Assembly (NCBI GenBank): GCA_030536855.1
Contig: JAUNPK010000002.1
Span: 13,491-77,490 of the forward strand
Source: Eubacteriales bacterium
GTDB taxonomy: Bacteria > Bacillota > Clostridia > Lachnospirales > Lachnospiraceae
Reading direction: 5' to 3'
DNA length: 64,000 nucleotides
The translations under genes were made by a program, and so were the position numbers. This document shows, one piece after another, positions 44,719 through 51,738 of this stretch. A model generated the notes under the pieces. The model had not been told where the DNA came from and made no database searches. It saw nothing but the letters and a program-made list of their open reading frames with translations. The first letter of the stretch is position 1. Each line of letters begins with the position of its first letter.

Positions 44719-45165
44719 ATGAATCAAGAGTCGACGGGGCATTTGAATAATATACTTAAGAATACATCAATAGAAGATTGCGAAGAATACATAGCACAGC
44801 ATGCCGATAATAATGATTTCAGCACATATTTTTCAGATTATATGCAGGAGAATAATATAAGAACTTCCCAGATAGTAAAAAAATGTGAAGGCCTTGTGGG
44901 AAAGTCATACATATATGAAATACTGGGCGGAAAGAAGAAACCGTCAAGAGACAGGGCGCTTATATTATGCATGGCTGCAGAAATGAATCTTAAAACTACC
45001 AACAGGGTATTGGAATCATTAGGATATACTCCCCTTTATCCTAAAAGTGCCAGAGATGCAATAATCGCAATTTTCATCAACAACGGCGTGTACGACGTGG
45101 ATGGAATAAATGACAGGCTGTTTGAGCTGAAGGAGGATACACTTCCGGCGGATAAAGACACTTAA
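44719..45165 (+). CDS. HTH protein divergent from the kinase
   Basis: 148 residues. The N-terminus (to ~25) is helical; residues ~38-95 form a degenerate Cro/CI-like helix-turn-helix (MQENNIRTSQIVKKCEG, then KSYIYEILGGKKKPSRDRAL). The end is helical with GVYDVDGINDRLFEL. The start at ATG 44719 follows GCGAGG by 8 bases; an in-frame ATG at 44599 lies inside the kinase gene. Divergent pairing with a Ser/Thr kinase suggests that it is the kinase's target or regulator; no experiment known to me covers this pair. Confidence 0.7.
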   Translation: MNQESTGHLNNILKNTSIEDCEEYIAQHADNNDFSTYFSDYMQENNIRTSQIVKKCEGLVGKSYIYEILGGKKKPSRDRALILCMAAEMNLKTTNRVLESLGYTPLYPKSARDAIIAIFINNGVYDVDGINDRLFELKEDTLPADKDT

Positions 45166-45257
45166 TATAATTAACTTTATTTTAAAAATAATATTAAAAA
45201 ATAAGCATAAAAGTACTAATAAACCATAAAAGCGTTAATATTTTCAAAATATGTGCG

Positions 45258-45263
45258 TATAAT
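45258..45263 (+). promoter_or_regulatory. Promoter of the orphan RNA (-10 TATAAT)
   Basis: TATAAT at 45258-45263 with TTAATA at 45235-45240, 17 bases apart. The predicted start, near 45270, lies at the first base of the structured RNA. Confidence 0.6.
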
Positions 45264-45269
45264 ATAGTT

Positions 45270-45396
45270 AGGAACAGAAAAGTTCTTCTTCATCATATTT
45301 GATGAGTCCTGTGACGGTTCTGACAGGACGGTAAAATAAAAATTGACCGAATGATGAAGCTGATTACGAGAGGCTAAAAGTCTCTCGTTTCTTTTT
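45270..45396 (+). ncRNA. Unidentified structured RNA with own promoter and terminator
   Basis: A ~125-base transcript unit without an ORF. GAAC/GTTC hairpin at the 5' end; CTTCATCAT (from ~45288) pairs with ATGATGAAG (~45352); inside that, GTCCTGT-N10-ACAGGAC and a GGT/ACC pair around an A-rich stretch. The first arm can also pair with TGATGAG next to it, so two alternative folds exist. It ends in ACGAGAG/CTCTCGT and TTTCTTTTT. It matches no RNA family I know. A switch or small RNA is inferred. Confidence 0.55.
45366..45396 (+). terminator. Terminator of the orphan RNA
   Basis: ACGAGAG and CTCTCGT around GCTAAAAGT, followed by TTCTTTTT. Confidence 0.85.
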
Positions 45397-45434
45397 ACTC
45401 AATCGAGTAGCTATTCCCAAAGGAGAAAAATTGA

Positions 45435-45521
45435 ATGAGTTTACAAGAGAGTGATTACCAAATTCTTAAGTTGACGGATGCTTTTTATAATTTCTTAATA
45501 AAGTTTATAAATTTTTATTAG
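45435..45521 (+). CDS. 28-aa leader ORF upstream of hsp20
   Basis: ATG 45435 preceded by AAAGGAG (9 bases away). The peptide is hydrophilic, then rich in Phe, Tyr, Ile and Leu at the end. Its stop lies inside the first arm of CIRCE. It could be a leader peptide or a chance ORF; the binding site is the only support. Confidence 0.35.
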   Translation: MSLQESDYQILKLTDAFYNFLIKFINFY

Positions 45522-45544
45522 CACTCACTATTGACGAGTGCTAA
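45518..45544. promoter_or_regulatory. CIRCE element (HrcA operator)
   Basis: Perfect TTAGCACTC-N9-GAGTGCTAA. This is the HrcA heat-shock operator; its position, 78 bases before the hsp20 start, implies repression by HrcA encoded elsewhere. Confidence 0.97.
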
Positions 45545-45621
45545 CAGTGGTGGTATAACAACAATTGAACAAAGAAAATAAGTTCTTAAAAGGAACTGTA
45601 AATTGAAAGGAGAGATGACTT

Positions 45622-46056
45622 ATGTTAATGCCAAGTATTTTTAATGATAACTTTTTTGATGATTTCTTTAGATTTCCGGAGGAAGGATACAAAAGAAGCT
45701 ATAATACCAATAGTGGTCTGATGCAGACAGATGTAACAGAATCAGATACAGGATATGAAGTAAAAATGAATCTTCCGGGATTTAAGAAGGAAGATGTTAA
45801 AGGGGAACTTAAGGATGGTTATCTTGTAATCACAGCAAGCACAAATGAGAACAATGACCAGAAGGATAAGGATGGCAAGTATATCCGTAGAGAAAGATAC
45901 AGCGGTACATGCAGCCGAAGCTTCTATGTAGGAGAGAATATCACTCAGGAAGATATCAAAGCTAAGTACGATAACGGAGTTCTGACAATTGCCATTCCTA
46001 AGAAGGAAGCGGTTCCAAAGGTCGATGAGTCCAAGTTTATCGCAATTGAAGGTTAA
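45622..46056 (+). CDS. Small heat-shock protein Hsp20
   Basis: 144 residues with a central alpha-crystallin domain (~35-130): YEVKMNLPGFKKEDVKGEL, then YSGTCSRSFYVGENI and NGVLTIAIPKKE. It forms oligomers that hold unfolded proteins in the cytoplasm. Regulated by CIRCE. GAAAGGAGAGATG precedes the ATG; a start at 45628 is possible. A terminator follows, with the DnaJ-like gene 91 bases on. Confidence 0.95.
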   Translation: MLMPSIFNDNFFDDFFRFPEEGYKRSYNTNSGLMQTDVTESDTGYEVKMNLPGFKKEDVKGELKDGYLVITASTNENNDQKDKDGKYIRRERYSGTCSRSFYVGENITQEDIKAKYDNGVLTIAIPKKEAVPKVDESKFIAIEG

Positions 46057-46070
46057 TAGCTAATCAGATG

Positions 46071-46099
46071 GGAGTTGTCGCCTTGCGGCAGCTCCTTTT
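46071..46099 (+). terminator. Terminator after hsp20
   Basis: GGAGTTGTCGC pairs with GCGGCAGCTCC around CTT, followed by TTTTC. Confidence 0.75.
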
Positions 46100-46146
46100 C
46101 GATTGCGGCTAGTGGAACAGGTTTCAAGGCGAGGAGGTGAGGAAAT

Positions 46147-47043
46147 ATGGCATCTAAAAGAGATTACTATGAAGTCCTTGGAATCGGCAGAGATGCCGGT
46201 CAGGAAGAAATAAAAAAAGCATACAGGAAGCTTGCTAAGAAATATCATCCGGACACTAACAATGGGAATACTTCAGCAGAGGAAAAATTCAAGGAAGTTA
46301 CAGAGAGTTACAATGTATTGAGTGATCCCAAGAAGAAAAAATTATATGATGAATATGGATTTGCAGGATTGGAAGAAGGATTTAATCCGGAGTATGCAAA
46401 ATACGGAAAATATACATCAGACAGTTCACCATACGGATATCAAGAAGTACATTTTGACAACAGTAATATAGATGATATTTTCGATTTTTTCGGTGGAATG
46501 TTTAGTAATAGAAATTCAATGGCAGGAAGTGATGCTGAGGCTGATATAACTATAACATTTGAAGAGGCAGTACTTGGATGTGATAAACAAATACGTTTGC
46601 AGGATTATGCAGGAACTGCACAGAGTCTACGGGTCCATATTCCTGCCGGAGTTGACAATGGAAGTAAGATCAGACTTAAAGGAAAAGGAAATCCGAGATT
46701 TAAGGGTGGCGTACCCGGAGACTTATATCTTAATGTAAAAGTAAAAAATAAAGCCGGATATGAAAGAAAGGGACTGGATATATACAGTACTGTCAACATA
46801 CCTTACACTACTGCAGTGCTGGGAGGTACCGCCAGAGTTCATACCATGTACGGTGATGTGGAGTGCAAAATAAAAGAAGGAACACAGTCAGGAAGTAAGA
46901 TCAGACTTAAAGGCAAAGGAGTTGTATCCATGAAGAACAGTAGTGTTAAGGGAGACCAGTATGTTGTCGTCCAAATCCAAGTGCCAAGACATATTAATGA
47001 CAGACAGAGGCAAATACTTAATCAATACCGGAGCGCCATCTAA
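46147..47043 (+). CDS. CbpA-type DnaJ co-chaperone
   Basis: 298 residues. The J domain (1-68) has HPD in [10 protein letters not shown]; a Gly/Phe region with [10 protein letters not shown] follows; the two C-terminal beta domains carry [19 protein letters not shown] and [17 protein letters not shown]. The CxxCxGxG zinc finger of true DnaJ is absent, so it belongs with CbpA. It would stimulate DnaK. GAGGAGGTGAGG precedes the ATG. The neighbouring hsp20 suggests a small heat-shock locus. Confidence 0.92.
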   Translation: MASKRDYYEVLGIGRDAGQEEIKKAYRKLAKKYHPDTNNGNTSAEEKFKEVTESYNVLSDPKKKKLYDEYGFAGLEEGFNPEYAKYGKYTSDSSPYGYQEVHFDNSNIDDIFDFFGGMFSNRNSMAGSDAEADITITFEEAVLGCDKQIRLQDYAGTAQSLRVHIPAGVDNGSKIRLKGKGNPRFKGGVPGDLYLNVKVKNKAGYERKGLDIYSTVNIPYTTAVLGGTARVHTMYGDVECKIKEGTQSGSKIRLKGKGVVSMKNSSVKGDQYVVVQIQVPRHINDRQRQILNQYRSAI

Positions 47044-47123
47044 ATAGAAATCCCGCCGATGATTCCGCCATAAAACTTTATTTCGCAAATTCCGCTGATG
47101 ACTTGCTGCCGGTAAAAAGTTTC

Positions 47124-47152
47124 TTGCATAAAAACACGGGGTATGCTATTCT
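47124..47152 (+). promoter_or_regulatory. Promoter of queT
   Basis: TTGCAT (47124-47129) and TATTCT (47147-47152), 17 bases apart. The start near 47158 coincides with the first base of the preQ1 aptamer. Confidence 0.65.
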
Positions 47153-47157
47153 ATGAG

Positions 47158-47201
47158 ACGTCAGTTCGAGACCTTCCTGACGTAAAACAAAACTAAAGGA
47201 G
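47158..47201 (+). ncRNA. PreQ1-I riboswitch, translational type
   Basis: P1 is ACGTCAG/CTGACGT; the loop TTCGAGACCTTC matches the preQ1-I core; the A-rich tail AAAACAAAACTAA follows. CCTT in the loop can pair with AAGG of the AAAGGAG ribosome binding site, closing the pseudoknot and hiding the site when preQ1 is bound. The downstream gene, queT, is a known target class. Confidence 0.82.
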
Positions 47202-47211
47202 AGAATTAAAT

Positions 47212-47694
47212 ATGAAGAAAAAAGGTATTGGTGTGAAATTTATCACACAAGGCGCAGTAATTGCAGCACTTTATGTAGTGCTTGTAATTATATTTGACTA
47301 TTGGAGTTTTGGACCGGTTCAGTTTAGAGTTGCTGAAGCATTAACCATACTTCCTTACTTTACACCGGCAGCCATTCCGGGATTGTTTATCGGATGTATC
47401 ATTGCCAATCTTCTTGGCGGTGCCGTTATCTGGGATGTGATTTTCGGAAGTATTGCGACTCTTATAGGTGCAGTAGGTACATACCTGCTAAGAAAGTATA
47501 AGTGGTGTGCTCCTATTCCTCCAATTCTGGCTAATACAATCATTGTTCCTTTTGTATTGAAGTATGCATACGGAAGCGATGGTGTATTTGCATTAATGTT
47601 TGTAACCGTTGGCTTTGGAGAAGTAATTGTGTGTGGAGTCATTGGAATGATTCTTCTTTTTGCACTGAACAAGCATAAGAGAATATTTGAATAA
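47212..47694 (+). CDS. queT: Queuosine precursor transporter QueT (ECF S component)
   Basis: 160 residues, about five membrane helices. FGPVQFRVAEALTILPYF and IGCIIANLLGGAVIWDVIFG are typical of QueT/COG4708. It takes up preQ1 or a related precursor together with the shared ECF module. The preQ1-I riboswitch directly upstream supports the substrate. AAAGGAGAG precedes the ATG. A terminator follows. Confidence 0.93.
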   Translation: MKKKGIGVKFITQGAVIAALYVVLVIIFDYWSFGPVQFRVAEALTILPYFTPAAIPGLFIGCIIANLLGGAVIWDVIFGSIATLIGAVGTYLLRKYKWCAPIPPILANTIIVPFVLKYAYGSDGVFALMFVTVGFGEVIVCGVIGMILLFALNKHKRIFE

Positions 47695-47708
47695 TGATAC
47701 AAGTTTAT

Positions 47709-47753
47709 TCTGCCTGTGCATGCTGTAATGGCATTGCATGGGCAGATTTTTCA
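47709..47753 (+). terminator. Terminator after queT
   Basis: TCTGCC/GGCAGA and an inner TGCATG/CATTGCA stem, followed by TTTTTC. Confidence 0.8.
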
Positions 47754-47871
47754 TAATGTGCTTTTGACACCCGAATCTTAATAGGAAATCCACTCATATT
47801 CATATAACATAAAATGTTAAATACAATAATAGTAATCAGCTAGAATAATTCCGCTATTGGGGAGAATCTAA

Positions 47872-49416
47872 TTGAAAGGAATAATTATTTCAAAAATAAG
47901 GTCAATGGCATTGCTGATACTTATTAGTTCTGTTGTGTCAGTGTCAGTGTACAAAATAAGAGGAAAAGGTGAAGGGAAGTATTCCTCCGGGGTGGTAGAA
48001 AATTATCAGAGCACAACAGATAACCAGGAAAATCAATGGATTACTGTTATGGAAGATGTAAATGTACAGATGTTATGTGCTGATTATTGGATTGAAAAAT
48101 GCAGCAATCCTCACGAAATTCTTATGTCTCCTGCTGAGATTCAAGAGTGGAATGAGATACAGATAGAAGATAAGAGAAATGATGTTAACAGCATCAATTA
48201 TTATAATATACAAGGTAAAGAATATGTTTCCAAGGAGCAGCTTAAAACTGCAATTGGAGGGGTGACCTCCACAGAATTATCATCCCAAGGAGCTTTCGTC
48301 TCTATAAATAAAAAGCTTTATGATGCCAAAGGCGTAGAAATTCCTTCATCACATTGGGCTTCGGCGATAGATAACTGTAATTATGACGGAATAAATGATA
48401 AAAATAAAATTAGTTACGGAGTTATAACAAGATACACAGAGATGAGAGCGTTACCCACCTCTGAGCGCGGATATCAAGACAAGACTGTTCCCTTTTACGA
48501 TAACTTTATTAATTCAACAGCTCTTGTAAATGAACCTGTCATAATTCTCCATACAAGTAAGGATGGAAAATGGAAATGCATTTTTAGCAGCAGTTCCAGT
48601 GGCTGGGTTTTGTCAAAGGATGTGGCTGTGTGCAGCTCCTATGACCAGTGGAAGGAGTCCCAGAAGGGGGATTTTCTACTGGTAACTCAGGACAGATTCA
48701 GATTGGAAGATGATGTAACTAAGGACAGACCCGAATTGGGAAATGATGAGATTCAGGAAGAAATAAATGGTTTGGAATTATCAATGGGTACAAAGCTTAA
48801 GCTGGTAAAATCCGGGGAACTTTCTCAAGGTATTAACGGGAGAAAAGCGCAAAATGTATATACTGTAAAAATTCCGGTGTCAGATAAGAATGGGATGTTA
48901 ACGTATATTTGTTCATATATTCCGGTGTCAAAAGAAGTGCAGGTGGGATATATGAATTACACAACAGCTAACGTGCTGAAACTGGCGTTTAAAACCCTTG
49001 GGGATTTGTATGGTTGGGGAGGAATGTACAATTCCAGAGATTGTTCTTCTCTTATGGCCGACATATATAAATGTTTTGGATTTCAGCTGGGAAGAAATTC
49101 CGGAGAGCAGGCTGCCTTGAAATGCGTAACATTCAATATGGAGGGTTTAAGCGATGAGGAGAAAATTTCGATTTTGGATAAAAATGTGTTACCCGGCTCC
49201 ATTTTGTATTTTAGTGGTCATGTTTTTATGTATCTTGGACAGGACAATGGTAAGGCATACAGTATAAGCGCAACGGGAAGCATTAAAGGCATAGATGCAG
49301 ATGGAGAAGACATATTTGTACAGTCTGTAATGGTAAACAGCCTTAATATATACAGAACCAACAAAAAGACATGGCTGGAATCCCTTAGTGTATGTAAAGA
49401 GATACTGCTTCCCTAA
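47872..49416 (+). CDS. Secreted NlpC/P60 peptidoglycan hydrolase with SH3-like domains
   Basis: 514 residues from TTG 47872 after GGGGAGAATC. A membrane or signal segment (MALLILISSVVSVSVY) is followed by an N-terminal stabilising domain, SH3b-like regions around 200-345, and the C-terminal NlpC/P60 domain with LYGWGGMYNSRDCSSLMADI, where Cys is the nucleophile, and GHVFMYLG with the catalytic His. It would cut cell-wall peptides between gamma-D-Glu and the diamino acid. Long leader of ~115 bases; no riboswitch recognised there. Confidence 0.9.
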   Translation: MKGIIISKIRSMALLILISSVVSVSVYKIRGKGEGKYSSGVVENYQSTTDNQENQWITVMEDVNVQMLCADYWIEKCSNPHEILMSPAEIQEWNEIQIEDKRNDVNSINYYNIQGKEYVSKEQLKTAIGGVTSTELSSQGAFVSINKKLYDAKGVEIPSSHWASAIDNCNYDGINDKNKISYGVITRYTEMRALPTSERGYQDKTVPFYDNFINSTALVNEPVIILHTSKDGKWKCIFSSSSSGWVLSKDVAVCSSYDQWKESQKGDFLLVTQDRFRLEDDVTKDRPELGNDEIQEEINGLELSMGTKLKLVKSGELSQGINGRKAQNVYTVKIPVSDKNGMLTYICSYIPVSKEVQVGYMNYTTANVLKLAFKTLGDLYGWGGMYNSRDCSSLMADIYKCFGFQLGRNSGEQAALKCVTFNMEGLSDEEKISILDKNVLPGSILYFSGHVFMYLGQDNGKAYSISATGSIKGIDADGEDIFVQSVMVNSLNIYRTNKKTWLESLSVCKEILLP

Positions 49417-49427
49417 ATGTTTCTCCT

Positions 49428-49520
49428 GCAAAAATGTCCGATATATACAATTTTATTTCTTGTGCATAAAAATGTCCGATTTATATATTTTTATTTTCTA
49501 CGCATAAAAATGTCTGATTT
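49428..49520 (+). repeat. ~37-bp repeat, 2.6 units (GCATAAAAATGTCCGAT)
   Basis: The core GCAAAAATGTCCG/GCATAAAAATGTCCGAT/GCATAAAAATGTCTGAT starts at 49428, 49464 and 49502, each followed by A/T-rich sequence. Spacing is 36 and 38 bases. It lies between the NlpC/P60 gene and ldhA. Confidence 0.75.
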
Positions 49521-49607
49521 GTTCAAAATGTATTTATAAGTAGAATTATAAAAATATTTGAGAGACAGGCTTCGAAAACGATTACGTCCTGCGGAATGGA
49601 GAATAAG

Positions 49608-50597
49608 ATGAAGATAATGTTTTATGATACCAAGATTTATGACAAAAAATCCTTTGATAATGCTATTTCCCAATATGAGAATATAGAAATTGAATATATG
49701 GAATCAGATCTTTCGGAAAAAACAGCCGCTTATAGCAGGGGATTTGATGCGGTGTGCGGATTTGTAAATTCTGTAATTGATAAAAATGTAATGGAAATCC
49801 TCAGGGACAATAATGTCAAATTGATACTTATGCGGTGTGCAGGATTTAATAATGTAGATTTAGATGCGGCTAAGGATTGTGGTATACGGGTTATGCGGGT
49901 TCCGGGATATTCTCCTGAAGCGGTGGCAGAACACGCCATGGCACTGGCTATGGCCGCTAACAGAAGAATCCATAAAGCTTATATTAAGGTAAGGGAGAAT
50001 AATTTCAGCCTTCAGGGTCTCACCGGAGTGAATTTTTACGGAAAGACGGCAGGAATCGTGGGAACCGGAAAGATAGGGGCTGCCATGTGCGGGATATGCA
50101 AAGGATTTGGAATGAATATTATTGCATTTGATACTTATCAGAATAAAGACCTGGATTATGTAAAATATGTGGAACTGGATGAACTGTTAAGCAAAAGCGA
50201 CCTTATATCTCTCCACTGTCCTCTGGTGAAGGAAACATACCATCTAATAAATGATGATACTATCAGCAGAATGAAAGACGGTGTGGTGCTGGTTAATACA
50301 TCAAGGGGAGGAATCGTGGACACTGATGCATTAATAAAAGGAATACGTGATAAAAAGTTTCATGCCGTAGGTCTGGATGTATATGAGGAAGAGTCGGATT
50401 ATGTATTTGAAAATATGGAGGATGATATTTTGCAGCATTCCACAACTGCAAGGCTGTTATCATTTCCTAATGTTATAGTAACTTCTCATCAGGGATTTCT
50501 GACAAATGAAGCACTTGATGCCATAAGCACAACTACCCTTGATAATGCACAACGATTTATGGATGGTGACTTTGATAACCAATATGTTATTATATAA
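49608..50597 (+). CDS. ldhA: D-lactate dehydrogenase
   Basis: 329 residues, D-2-hydroxyacid dehydrogenase fold, closely resembling E. coli LdhA: MKIMFYDTKIYDKKSF start, LMRCAGFNNVDLDAAK, GIVGTGKIGAAM for NAD, the arginine in NTSRGGIVD, the Glu region and catalytic His in TSHQGFLTNEAL. It reduces pyruvate to D-lactate. ATG 49608 follows GGAG by 6 bases; 49596 adds four residues. Relevant to the Lar-type cluster at the right end, because lactate racemase acts on the product. Confidence 0.9.
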   Translation: MKIMFYDTKIYDKKSFDNAISQYENIEIEYMESDLSEKTAAYSRGFDAVCGFVNSVIDKNVMEILRDNNVKLILMRCAGFNNVDLDAAKDCGIRVMRVPGYSPEAVAEHAMALAMAANRRIHKAYIKVRENNFSLQGLTGVNFYGKTAGIVGTGKIGAAMCGICKGFGMNIIAFDTYQNKDLDYVKYVELDELLSKSDLISLHCPLVKETYHLINDDTISRMKDGVVLVNTSRGGIVDTDALIKGIRDKKFHAVGLDVYEEESDYVFENMEDDILQHSTTARLLSFPNVIVTSHQGFLTNEALDAISTTTLDNAQRFMDGDFDNQYVII

Positions 50598-50661
50598 CTA
50601 ATAAATGAACAGCATTGCGAACAGAATTGAAAAGCATTGATTACAGGAAATGAGGTCCAAA

Positions 50662-51669
50662 ATGAAAAGAATATTATTAATAGCAACAGGAGGAACAATA
50701 GCTTCTTCAGAGTCAGGAAAGGGGTTAGCCCCGTCTATAGATGCAGAGAAAATTTTATCATACATCCCTCAGGTCAGGTCGATATGTCAGCTGGAAGGGT
50801 TATCAATTATGAGTGTGGACAGTACTAATATGAATCCTTCGTTGATTACTAAAATAGCTGAAACCGTCGCTGACAAGTATTCACACTACGACGGGTTTGT
50901 TGTCACCCACGGAACCGATACTATGGGATATAGTGCAGCATTTCTTACATGTATGATAAAAAATACAGGTAAGCCAGTTGTTATAACGGGTTCCCAGCAT
51001 TCTATTGAGGAGCCGGATACAGATGCAAAGAAAAATTTAACAGACGCGATACGGTTTGCCTGTGACGGACTTCCCGGTATATTTGCAGCATTTGACGGAC
51101 TTATAATTGATGGCGCCCATCTGGTTAAGGTAAAGACCAAAAGCAATGACGCATTCGAAAGTGTAAATTATCCTGTTATTGCAAGAATTAATCAGGATAA
51201 AATAGAGTATAATGACGAAATAGATTTTAAGAATTGTAGGAATAAGGCTGGATCTAAAGAAAGGGAAGGAAGCACCCTATCAGTTGAAAAGGGATTTTGT
51301 CAGGACGTGCTTATATTAAAAATGTTTCCCGGCATAGGAACCGAGATTTTTGATTTTGCAAAGACTCATTATAAAGGTGTTGTAATCGAAGGTTATGGAA
51401 CCGGAGGAATACCGGATGTTGATAATGATATTGTTTCCAAGATACGGGAACTGGTGGAGTCAGGGATTGCAGTTGTAGTCACAACCCAGTGCATGTATGA
51501 GGGAATAGATTTAGAGATATATAAGGTAGGTCATAATCTTTCAAAATGCAATGTGATTAACGGAAAAGATATGACTACGGAGCTGTTGGTAATGAAGCTT
51601 ATGTGGGCACTGGCACATTTTAATAAGTTAGATGAAATTAAAAAATATATAGAAGATGAAATGCAATAA
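50662..51669 (+). CDS. L-asparaginase, type I
   Basis: 335 residues. ATGGTIAS at the start holds the nucleophilic Thr, THGTDTMGYSAAFL the second Thr-Asp pair, and GYGTGGIPD the C-terminal contact. No signal peptide, so it is a cytoplasmic type I enzyme that converts asparagine to aspartate. ATG 50662 follows GAGG; 50650 is an alternative. A terminator follows. Confidence 0.93.
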   Translation: MKRILLIATGGTIASSESGKGLAPSIDAEKILSYIPQVRSICQLEGLSIMSVDSTNMNPSLITKIAETVADKYSHYDGFVVTHGTDTMGYSAAFLTCMIKNTGKPVVITGSQHSIEEPDTDAKKNLTDAIRFACDGLPGIFAAFDGLIIDGAHLVKVKTKSNDAFESVNYPVIARINQDKIEYNDEIDFKNCRNKAGSKEREGSTLSVEKGFCQDVLILKMFPGIGTEIFDFAKTHYKGVVIEGYGTGGIPDVDNDIVSKIRELVESGIAVVVTTQCMYEGIDLEIYKVGHNLSKCNVINGKDMTTELLVMKLMWALAHFNKLDEIKKYIEDEMQ

Positions 51670-51671
51670 AA

Positions 51672-51727
51672 AAACCCGGTAAAATATAATTCATAACATT
51701 GTGAATTAGTTTTACCGGATTTTTTAT
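51672..51727. terminator. Bidirectional terminator between asparaginase and cstA
   Basis: AACCCGGTAAAA and TTTTACCGGATT around an AT-rich loop, with A and T runs outside. Confidence 0.85.
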
Positions 51728-51738
51728 GATTTCATAAA

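Noticed and set aside
45300..45325. Two ACGG motifs resembling guanidine-II loops
   Set aside because: They are not in the loops of two separate hairpins; one lies in a 10-base loop and the other after the stem.
45288..45335. Hammerhead-ribozyme-like TTGATGAGTCC...GGAC
   Set aside because: The conserved C of CTGATGA is T, GAAA is replaced by GGTAAAA, and no proper cleavage triplet is placed at the third stem.
49428..49520. CRISPR-like array
   Set aside because: Only 2.6 units with A/T-rich similar spacers; no cas genes.
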